Shown here piece after piece: positions 1-9,239 of a DNA stretch of 12,575 nucleotides (the first letter of the stretch is position 1; every line of letters starts with the position of its first letter). The notes under the pieces are model-generated. The model made no database searches. It saw nothing but the letters and a program-made list of their open reading frames with translations, and was not told where the DNA came from. The stretch covers positions 1-12,575 of the forward strand of contig NAVB01000858.1 of NCBI GenBank assembly GCA_002179805.1, written 5' to 3'. The position numbers and the translations under genes are program-made. This DNA is from Acanthamoeba lenticulata (lineage: Eukaryota > Discosea > Longamoebia > Acanthamoebidae).

Positions 1-2130
<2,130 letters not shown>

Positions 2131-2196
2131 ATGAAATTTTTCGTGCTTGAAGCAACAGAATTATTCAGATAAAGCGAGTGACGAAGTCAAGTCAGC

Positions 2197-2810
2197 ATGA
2201 ACGACCTCATGGTGGAGCTCGTCGGGTTCATTTTCCAGTTCGTGGAGACCCTCACCCTGCCGGTCTGCCCTGCCGTGTGTCGCACGTGGCGCCACGCGTT
2301 CCAGCATCTTTTCCGCGTACAACCGAGGACCGACCTGCCATTCTTGCGCCCCAACAGGCGGCATCTCGACTTCGCAGCCCTCGTGGCGGGCAAGAATCGA
2401 CTGTCCGTGCTCCAGTGGGCGCGCGCCAACGGCTGCCGCTTGAGCAAGGAGGTCTGTCCCCAAGCGGCCAAAGGAGGTCATCTGGCTGTGCTCCAGTGGG
2501 CACGCGCCAACCCGGGGCAGGTCATCTGGAAGTGCTTCAGTGGCTGCACGCCAACGGCTGCCCGTGGGACGAGACCACCTGCAGCGAGGCGGCCTTGGGC
2601 GGCCACCTGGCCGTGCTCCAGTGGGCGAGGGCCAACAGCTGCCCCTGGAGTGCGAAGACGTGCGCCGCGGCAGCCAGGAGAGGCCATCTGGCCGTTCTCC
2701 AGTGGCTGCACGCCAACGGCTGTCCATGGGATGAGTGGACCTGCCTCCACGCGACCTGGGGCGGCCATCTGGAGATACTTCAGTGGGCGCGCGACAACGG
2801 CTGCCCATGA
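2197..2810 (+). CDS. F-box/ankyrin-repeat protein gene, frame broken (possible pseudogene)
   Basis: The ATG at 2197 opens a frame with an F-box-like N-terminus (LMVELVGFIFQFVETLTLP followed by CRTWRHAF), then ankyrin-type units of 27 residues, GHLxVLQWxxANGCPWxxxTCxxAAxG. The frame is lost after WARAN near 2510. The same repeat resumes in another frame from about 2520 (GHLEVLQWLHANGCPWDE) and runs through three more units to a TGA at 2808-2810, in the middle of a unit (NGCP-stop). The GGTCATCTGG that starts consecutive units recurs at 2476 and 2520, a spacing of 44 bases where 81 are expected, so 37 bases are missing and the frame shifts. A 53-base GT-AG intron (2488-2540) would reconnect the frames but would remove part of a repeat. 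F-box/ankyrin proteins of this type are presumed substrate adaptors of SCF ubiquitin ligases and form big families in amoebae and in giant viruses. Start lies 66 bases after the BEACH stop. Confidence 0.6.
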
Positions 2811-2915
2811 AAAGAGGACGGCTCAGTGGGGATGATGGTGGTGATGCGACAGGTGATGACCATCGAAACATGATATCGTTCACCTCTTGCGCGGGCGCAT
2901 GCACAGTGGCTGAGC

Positions 2916-4143
2916 TCAGCCGTCGGCAAGAGCCAGCGCGTGGTCCATGTAGCTCGCGTAGTGCCCATAGGCGGCAGCCTCGAGGTCGACCCCGTCCTTT
3001 TCGAGCACGAGCCGCACGGCCTTGGAGAAGTTGCGCAGGCGCTGGATGTTGGCCTGGCAGTGGAAGGTGAGGTCGAGCACGCCCGGGTAGTGTTGCTTCC
3101 ACTGGTGGGGGTCGCTGATCTCGAGCACGGCCGAGCACGCGCGGCACTTGCACCAAATCCTCCCTTGCTGGTCAAGCAGCTCCAAACTGGGGACCCAGTC
3201 AAGCAGCACGCGTGAGCCGACCCTCTGAGAAAGAGCGGGAGGGAGGCCGCATGTGGTCTCACCTGTTGCTGGGATGCGCGCACTGCTTCCACGGGTGTCG
3301 TGGGTCGGCGTCGCTGCGCTCCTTCTCGTAGAGCTGCGGCACCACCTGTGCCACGACGGTCATTCAGCCACACATACAGAAAATCGCTGTCGGTCGATCA
3401 CCAGCCAAACGAGGGGGCAGAGGAGGAGCGAACCACCCGAAGCACGCGAGAGACTTTCGCCACCCTCTGCTGCCGCTCCAGCTTTCGGGCCTGCAACACT
3501 TTCTGTGATAATGATGACGATGATGATGGTGGTGGACATGACGCGGAATACGCATCTGTGATGCGGCGAAGAGAGAACGTACGTTGCGTTCGCGGTAGAG
3601 CTGGATGTAGTGCTGCTGGTAGTTGGTGATGTTGCGGCGCTGCTTGGCGCGCCCCTTACCGTGGCGCCGCTCGGCAAAGTCGCGCAAGAAGAGCTTCTTC
3701 CACAGGCGCCGGTCCTCGTCAATGATCGCCCGCCACCGCGCGCACACCTTACGTCCACAACCAACTACCCCTTTAGGTTTCTTTGATTAATGACGAAGAT
3801 GAAAGAGAACGGGGGAGGTGGGCACCAGACGCAAGCGGCCAAGGGCGGGCCCGTCCTGGAGGAAAGCAAAGATGTGCGATAGCAGGAAGGCGTCCAGCCC
3901 GTTCAGGTTCTCTTCACACACGAGGTCGTTGTCCTCCTTGCCGTCAGTGGCGACTCGGGGCTTGGCCTTGAGAGCACGCTTGTTGGCCTCTCCCGCGACT
4001 TGTTGCTGCCTTGGTGCTCGGCGTGGCTCTACCACAGGAAGGGCACCCCCGAGCTGGGCCAGCAGGTCAAACTTGTTGCCACTCCCTGCTTCTTTGGGCG
4101 ACTCCTTACGGATGTTCATAGTCGTACGTCCTCCTTTCATCAT
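2916..4143 (-). CDS. F-box domain protein
   Basis: Spliced model: complement(join(2916..3222, 3263..3345, 3583..3747, 3826..4143)), 290 residues. Exon 1 is basic and low-complexity, then enters an F-box (NLNGLDAFLLSHIFAFLQDGP, GRLRL). Exon 2 completes it with VCARWRAIIDEDRRLWKKLF, the classic junction of an F-box. A Lys/Arg/Tyr-rich stretch follows (NITNYQQHYIQLYRERN), then a region with a WCKCRACS cysteine cluster and a helical C-terminus ending ALALADG-TGA. F-box proteins bind SKP1 and bring substrates to SCF ubiquitin ligases; the C-terminal part should bind the target, but I do not recognise its family. Donors are GTGCCC, GTACGT and GTGAGA. The last intron is only 40 bases (3223-3262) and the third exon joins in phase 2. 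Two more Met codons follow the first ATG (residues 2 and 9) and could be used instead. It is convergent with the ankyrin gene, 105 bases apart. Confidence 0.82.
3507..3535. repeat. Imperfect GAT/GGT trinucleotide tract in an F-box gene intron
   Basis: A run of GAT, GAC and GGT triplets lies inside the 237-base intron 3346-3582 of the F-box gene. On the minus strand it reads as a His-rich frame if the intron is not removed, which would be an artefact of failing to splice. Confidence 0.7.
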
Positions 4144-4343
4144 GATGGCCCGCCCCTACACCTTTCTGTTCTCTTGTTTCGTTTCAGGTCGCGTGTTGGT
4201 GTGTTTTTGTTTTGCCGGCCTTTCTTTTCTTCGCTGAAGTCGCCTTTTTGGTCTTTCCTTCTTCGCTTTATTTGTTTATTTATTATTAATTTATTTTGGT
4301 TTTTACATGGAAGAGGACGACCAATGGTGGATGATCACATACT
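4144..4343. other. Intergenic: 3' end of the OB-fold gene and 5' region of the F-box gene
   Basis: These 200 bases hold the downstream sequence of the OB-fold gene and the presumed promoter of the F-box gene, both read on the minus strand. The half nearest the OB-fold gene is AT-rich with repeated AATAAA; the half near the F-box ATG is mixed in composition with no clear TATA box. Confidence 0.5.
4275..4295 (-). terminator. Polyadenylation signals (AATAAA) of the OB-fold gene
   Basis: Read on the minus strand, AATAAA occurs three times (4290-4295, 4279-4284 and 4275-4280), 49-69 bases beyond the stop codon at 4344-4346, in an AT-rich stretch between that gene and the F-box gene. The motif and distance suit cleavage/polyadenylation; use is inferred. 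Confidence 0.55.
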
Positions 4344-7300
4344 TCATGACCCTGAAGTAGAAGAGGAGCTGCAGCTCGCTTGCTGGAGCAACAACGCAGC
4401 AGCGACGACGTTGGGTGGGGCTAGCTGGTCGATCCGCCGCAGCTCTCGCGCCCGGCCCTCCTTGTACTGTTTCGGTTTGGTTTGGTTTGGTTTGGTTTGG
4501 TTTGGTTTGGTTTGGTTTGTTGGGCCAACAACAAGCAAAAGACGAATGCATGGTGGCAGGATACGCACGCGCGAGATGTTGAAGAGAAACTCTTGGCCCA
4601 GGACCGAGTTGAGCTTGGCCTTTTGCTGGGGCGCGCTCATCCGCACAAACTCCTGCGGGTCCATCTGCATGATCGCCTGAAGACCATCAACATGTTGAGG
4701 GTTTTGTCAGTCGTTCTTGGATCAGAGCTTACCAAAGACCGCCGCAAGAGAGCGCACCAGGTTGACCTGCGGCGTGGCCAACACGCCAAGCTGGCTCAAG
4801 CCGCCCTCGAGCCTCCACTTGATCTCATAAGCCAGCTCTGGCGCGTGCGCGCTGCTCCCCCCCCCCCAAAGCGTAAGCGCGTGAGTTGATTGCTCGTTGC
4901 CGTCTTCTCTTCCGCACAGGATCGCATGGGGAGTCGGCGTACCTCCCGAGCCTGCACTCGACATCACAAAACTCGCACATGACCACACGCTTTTTGCCTG
5001 AGGCCTGGCCAGGCGCGTCTCTTTGGCGCTTGCTGCCGACGGAGACGGCCCTCCCGGCGCCGCTAGCCTGGTCGTCCTCAGAGCCCTTCTCGATCTGGGT
5101 GAGCACCCGCTTGCACTGCGAATCTGTTGCCACACACGCGCGCATCGTCAGTTTGGGAAAGAAGAAGCCGGCCTCGCCGAGGTTCATGTGGAGTGGTGCG
5201 TACGCGCGGTGTAGGCGACCTGGCTGGTGGTCAGGTGATACGACCAGCCCGCTATGGTCGCGCGACAGATGAAGTTGTTCATCTGAGCCCCGGACCTGCG
5301 CCCCATAACCACATCAAACAACAGCACCAATGTGGTTGAGAAGCGGGAAAGAAAGTACTCGAGCGAGACGGGCGTGTAGAGCTCGGGCGACATCAACAGA
5401 CCCGGAAGCGTGCTCACTGTCGGCGCGCACACAAGCGGCCAAAGCAGGCCCTTGACCTGTGAGTGAACCATGATAATAACAGGTGGTGCACACTAACAGA
5501 CTGTCGACGACAAGCGGACCGTTGTGGAGTCGCGCGATGCCGGGATGGCCGGCGATGTTGAACTTGCCATCAATGCCGAGCGACGACGTGTGCAAGTTTT
5601 CAATGAATAGCAGCTGTCCGGCCCGATACTTGCTACACTCAACGCCTTTGCCGCACGTCGTCCGCTGGCGTCAGCGGCACCCCAGCGCTGCTTGGGGTGG
5701 GGTAGAGAGGAGACCAATACCCAAGCTGTCCCAGAAGGTGATGGCGCGACCATAGCCCGCAAGACCTGCTTTCGATCCCACCCGGTCAGACGCGGTGGTG
5801 CGAGGCAGTCAGACCCAGGGTCAACAACCAGCCAACCGGTCCGTACCCGAATCGTCTGACTCCACGCTGTGCAGCTCGAGCGGGTAGCGCGCCAGTGTAG
5901 GCAGGCCCGGTCGCACGAAAGGGGAGTTCTTCCCGATCCGCGAGGCCCGCCCAAACAGGGACACGTTGGCTGTGTGGCGTTCCCCTCCCTTGTGTGAGAA
6001 TTCATCACATTTGCTGGCCTGCCACAAGAGCTCTTGGTAGTATGTACACATGTTGGGTCGCAGGTCGTGGAAAGACATCATCTCTGGAAAGTGCTTGAGA
6101 TCCCGGTTGCCCTGTGAGTCGAGACACAACGCAACGTGAGATGATCACACATGGGTCTCATCTCCACAGTTGTTGAAGTCGAGACCTTTTCGTCCTTTGG
6201 CACTCGGAACTGTGTGGGCGTGGGTGACAGCCCGCCAAACGGGCTTGCCGACAGGCTGCTGACGAGGTCCTGTCTCAAGGCAATCGCGCCGCCACGCGCG
6301 TGTGCAGTCAGGCTCAAGTGTTGTGGCCGCGCACGAATGAATCACACTTGAGCGAGCACCTGCGAAGGGGCCACGGGCAGGACGTAGACGATCGTCTGTG
6401 AGCCGTACTCGAGCGAGCGCTTATCTCGCCAGGGCTGGCTCGTCAACGGGAATCGCGGACTGGAGATGCCCAAATAGTCGCCCTCCTTGAAGAGGGTGGC
6501 CAGCTTGGTCTGGTCGTCCCACAGGGTGAAGGTGGCGTCCATGGGCGAGGAGGCCGACACCGCGGCGGCCGAGGAGGCTGACGATGAAGACGAATAGGGC
6601 GAGTTGTGCGAACTGTCCCGGATGGCCACCCGCGTTTCCATCCGGTGTCGCAGCTCCTGCGCCTTTTGGCTTGTGATTGCGTGCACCTGGCCAGGTGGGG
6701 GTTACAAGAGTACTCTTAAGCTCTGAAGCATTGTAGAATGAGAAAAAGAGGCAGACCTTGACGAAGATGTGATACTCTTTGCTGAAGTCAGCCGAGCTTG
6801 CGTGTCGAGGATCCCTGTCGAGGCTGATCGTCCGCAGCGAGTCCACAAACTTGGTGCGGATGAACGACCTGAGGCGCCCTCGGCTCCATTAGATGATGTG
6901 TCACAGCGAACATTCTTCACCAGGACTAGTAGTCGGCATCCCCGCACCTGTCGTTCTCATTGAGCACGACCACGGCGTACTCGGTGGGCAGGAGCCGGAG
7001 GTCGCGCACGACCAACTGGCATCCGGTCAGACGCAGCGTCCTTCGCTGGTGCCAGCCACAGATCAGGTCGGTGTAAACGTGAGGGTGGGGCTCCAAATCA
7101 TCCGTTCCTTACCTCAGAAAGCACCGACGGCTGACTTGTAAGCAGCGGATAGAATTTCTGGTGAAGGTACCACTCGATCTTCCGCTTGCTGTGCTCGTCT
7201 TGCAGCTTCAGTATGTCTGGCAGGAGGGCAAGCACAGGTTAGCACACAAGCCAACGCCTTAGCGCGAGGGCACAACGCTGGTACATGTTTGAGCGCCAGG

Positions 7301-7851
7301 GTTGGCTTCAGCAATGCTGGCCTCGAGGATGGCAGTGAGGCCTACCTTCTTGGTGGCCTTGATCTTGTCTATGGACTCTAGGCCTGCCGGAGAGGAGTGA
7401 GTGTGGATCAACACGTGCGTATCTCGTGAAGTAGAAGAACGTACGTCGGGATAGACCGTAGCGCCACTCGGCACTAGTCTCGTCCCACTGCACGAGGATT
7501 TGTGAGCACTCACTCAAACCTTCACGCGGTGGCAGAAGAGGTGCAGTACGAGGTTCTGCAGCTCGGAGAGGACGATAGCCATGGTCACACCGCTAGGATA
7601 GCGCTCAAGCAGCAGAATGAGGTTCAAGCACACCCAATTCCTGCACCCCAAGGTTCAGGCACAAGGAGCAGCAAGTTGAGCGCAGGCGCAACGAACCAAG
7701 GCACGCGATCCAGGGCATTTGCTACATTTTGCGATGCAGCCACGGCAGAGGAGGGAGGCGAGGACGGCCCACGCCTGAGGTCATCTTCATCCTTTGCCGA
7801 GCGCACCACGAGCTTGTCTCGTACCTCCCCCACCACACGCAAGAAATCCAT
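4344..7851 (-). CDS. OB-fold, RPA1-type zinc-ribbon protein (putative ssDNA-binding; RPA1/MEIOB/RADX-like)
   Basis: Working model: complement(join(4344..4466, 4569..4676, 4740..4851, 4943..5123, 5204..5456, 5494..5645, 5721..5765, 5847..6111, 6186..6269, 6360..6686, 6757..6868, 6948..7045, 7113..7216, 7285..7383, 7445..7487, 7550..7603, 7726..7851)), about 760 residues. Near residues 263-290 is an OB-fold signature (DATFTLWDDQTKLATLFKEGDYLGI), after a Ser/Ala-rich loop. A second is near 443-470 (AITFWDSLG ... GQLLFIENLHTSS). The C-terminus matches the zinc-containing DNA-binding domain C of RPA1: FICRATIAGW, then HSQCKRVLTQIEKG, CEFCDVEC, and LNSVLGQEFLFNIS, with a Lys/Arg-rich bipartite-NLS-like insert between the two metal knuckles. 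Such proteins bind single-stranded DNA in replication, repair or meiosis; the exact family is open. Uncertain points: the start (7851; 7582, ATG in good context, is an alternative), the introns at 5457-5493 and 7488-7549, and the donor at 4739. One intron (4467-4568) is frame-neutral. Confidence 0.68.
4476..4515. repeat. Pentanucleotide microsatellite (TTTGG)8
   Basis: Eight perfect copies of TTTGG on the plus strand followed by a degenerate copy. They lie in the last intron of the OB-fold gene, a few bases upstream of its acceptor on the minus strand, where they read (CCAAA)n. Fifteen-base multiples of this unit encode a five-residue repeat (NQTKP) with no stop, so the tract could also be translated if the intron were retained. 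Confidence 0.95.
4857..4867. repeat. Poly-C tract (11 C), poly-G on the transcribed strand
   Basis: Eleven C on the plus strand, hence eleven G just before the predicted AG acceptor (4852-4853) of the OB-fold gene intron 4852-4942, where a pyrimidine tract would normally be expected. Homopolymer length is a common sequencing-error point, but it falls in an intron. Confidence 0.85.
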
Positions 7852-7894
7852 CGAAGGCCAAAATGCGCAGGAACTTCTTTTCTTCGAACATTTG

Positions 7895-7907
7895 TTTTGG
7901 CGGGAAA
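7895..7907 (-). promoter_or_regulatory. E2F-like site (TTTCCCGCCAAAA) upstream of the OB-fold gene
   Basis: Minus-strand TTTCCCGCCAAAA contains an exact match to the E2F/DP consensus TTTSSCGC and continues into the AAA half of the palindromic form. It ends 44 bases upstream of the ATG at 7851 and lies between that start and the cytochrome b5 stop at 7984. E2F sites typically mark S-phase genes such as RPA, which agrees with the protein assignment. Function here is inferred; the same eight-base core also occurs by chance in an exon at 5343-5350. Confidence 0.5.
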
Positions 7908-7983
7908 CAGGAATTCAACAACTTTGCCACAAATGTGAATGGCAACCAATCTTTACACGAGGTTCCGTCGCACAAGACGGACT

Positions 7984-8322
7984 CTATTCCTCCTTGGCAA
8001 GTTTGCCGATATAAAAATCTCGAAGATACTCTCGAGCGGCGCCAGAATGGCCCACATCATCAAACATATCGGAGCCGTCTTTCCCGGCAGCCTGCACATT
8101 GACTTGTGAACAAAACCACTATAGCAGGTGCGCCATGGTGGAAGAACGAACCTCCATAAGGATGTCTCCTCCTGGGTGCTCATCCACAAACGGTGTGAGA
8201 TCGTACACCTTCCCATCAATTATCATCCAGCAGTCATTGACCGTATCGTGTTTGGCCACTTCGGCCTTTGTGAAGGTGCGCTCCTTCTCCTCCTCTTTCG
8301 CTTTGTTGTTCCTGTTGTCCAT
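7984..8322 (-). CDS. Cytochrome b5 domain protein, small soluble form
   Basis: Spliced model: complement(join(7984..8091, 8152..8322)), 92 residues. After a short charged start (MDNRNNKAKEEEKERTF) comes a complete cytochrome b5 fold: FTKAEVAKHDTVNDCWMII, GKVYDLTPFVDEHPGGDIL, then across the 60-base intron AAGKDGSDMFDDVGHSGAAREYL and DFYIGKL. The two axial haem ligands are visible: His49 in HPGG and His72 in GHS. The family carries electrons to desaturases, hydroxylases and similar enzymes. The protein ends KLAKEE right after the haem domain, so the usual C-terminal membrane anchor of microsomal cytochrome b5 is missing; it should be cytosolic or act in a complex. Start ATG is 79 bases downstream of the TMEM242-like stop on the same strand. 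The intron uses donor GTTCGT; the acceptor chosen (GTGCAG) is the one that restores the family sequence. Confidence 0.92.
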
Positions 8323-8373
8323 CCTTTGCCAAAACAAAATAAAAATGTAGAAATAAAAATAGAGTTGTTTTTT

Positions 8374-8383
8374 TTTATTTATT
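8374..8383 (-). terminator. Overlapping AATAAATAAA polyadenylation signal of the TMEM242-like gene
   Basis: Read on the minus strand, two overlapping AATAAA hexamers lie 19-28 bases past the TAA at 8402-8404. The same 79-base AT-rich gap must also hold the cytochrome b5 promoter, so 3' end formation and the next start are nearly adjacent. Confidence 0.6.
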
Positions 8384-8401
8384 TCACGCAAAAATGTCCC
8401 G

Positions 8402-9169
8402 TTAGGTGCTGTCGTTTGTCGCCGTGGGGCTATTCTCTTCGCCGTCATCGTCCAACTTAACCCCGAACCACTGCTCAAAGACGCCCACAGCTTGCTTGCT
8501 TTCCTCGCTGGCGCCCTCCTCTTCCAGTCGCCGCTTGGTCCAGTAGGCGCTCTCGCGTGAGGGCACAAGACCCACCTGCCTCGCCTTTTGTGGCGTCCAA
8601 TGCCGCAGCTTCTCTGTTTATGCACAAGACCAACCCATTAGATCTCGTGCAACGTTGCCACACAGGACACGCCACAGGCAGCGCACCAGCAAACTCTTCG
8701 ATGGTAGAAACACCCATGCTCGTGTAGACCACCCATCGCACCGCCAGAGCACCCGTCAAGCAGAGGGCAGTCCCTAGATAAGAGGCCAGCAGCACAAATT
8801 CGTATTTTAGTTTTTATATGCATTTATTTTAGTTTATTTAAAATAATAGAAATAGAAACAAATGGGAAAGGTACCGGCTGCAAAGGCTTTGAACGCAAAG
8901 ACAGCGGAGGAGGGCGTAATCTTGACCGGAACATGAGGGGGTGGTGGAACCTTTGCGCCAGCTTTGGTGGTCGTGGCCTTTGGCGGTCGTTGGCCAATCA
9001 CCAAGGCAGCAGCCGCCCCACAGATGGCGCCAAATCCCAGCAGGCCGCCGGCGTAGGTAAACAGGGTGCCCTTGCTAAAAGGGGACTCAACTCGCTGCCA
9101 GTAGTCTGGATAGTGATTTGTGTCTGTCTCTGGCGTGGGAGTTGCTGCCCCTTCATCCGTCCGCTCCAT
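8402..9169 (-). CDS. TMEM242-like two-helix membrane protein
   Basis: Spliced model: complement(join(8402..8613, 8687..8773, 8875..9169)), 197 residues, joins in phase 1. The N-terminus is acidic and Pro/Thr-rich. Transmembrane segment 1 is at about residues 37-59 (LFTYAGGLLGFGAICGAAAA); a Pro/Lys loop follows. Segment 2 is at about 97-117 and spans the first exon join (FKAFAAG|TALCLTGALAVRW), then VVYTSMGVSTIEEF, which corresponds to the conserved Gly-Val-x-x-x-x-(D/E)-Phe of TMEM242. The acidic C-terminal tail (~70 residues, KLRHWTPQKARQVG...) is longer than in animal proteins. Animal TMEM242 is a mitochondrial inner-membrane protein reported to help assemble ATP synthase and complex I; the same role here is inference from similarity. 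The first intron (8774-8874) is AT-rich; its acceptor ATCTAG was chosen because it restores the helix and the frame. Divergent from the dioxygenase gene across 70 bases. Confidence 0.8.
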
Positions 9170-9239
9170 GTGTGTTTACTGTTTCTGTTTTATTTTCATG
9201 TTTATATTCACCTTTCCTCGAATTTCCACGTTCAAGCAA
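9170..9239. promoter_or_regulatory. 70-base divergent intergenic region (putative bidirectional promoter)
   Basis: The start codons of the TMEM242-like gene (minus, 9169) and the dioxygenase gene (plus, 9240) are only 70 bases apart. The region is T-rich on the plus strand, with a TTTATATTC string around 9201-9209 as the only TATA-like feature. Both 5' leaders and both promoters must fit here or overlap the coding regions. Confidence 0.5.

Noticed and set aside
2161..3156. 331-codon open frame on the minus strand across the ankyrin gene
   Set aside because: Low-complexity Arg/Pro/Ser composition generated by repeats on the other strand; it also runs into the F-box gene exon in a different frame.
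4476..4515. (TTTGG)n as a telomere-like or interstitial telomeric tract
   Set aside because: A five-base unit in an intron between ordinary genes; it does not resemble the common TTAGGG type and has no subtelomeric context.
5124..5219. Alternative 47-base intron 5173-5219 for the OB-fold gene
   Set aside because: Frame-compatible, but its donor (GTCGCC) is weak; the 80-base intron 5124-5203 has a better donor (GTACGC), a CTGAC branch-point-like string and a pyrimidine tract. Not excluded.
5343..5350. Second E2F core (TTTCCCGC on the minus strand)
   Set aside because: It lies inside a coding exon of the OB-fold gene and is not near a start codon.
7787..7975. Minus-strand frame with an ATG at 7891 (MFEEKKFLRILAFDGFL), a possible earlier start for the OB-fold gene
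   Set aside because: Codon use is AT-rich at third positions, and no donor/acceptor pair joins it in frame to the next supported exon; 7851 was preferred.
7502..8014. 170-codon open frame on the plus strand opposite the OB-fold gene start and the cytochrome b5 end
   Set aside because: It has no ATG at its start, no recognisable motif, weak third-position GC bias, and overlaps the well-supported cytochrome b5 exon 2 on the other strand.
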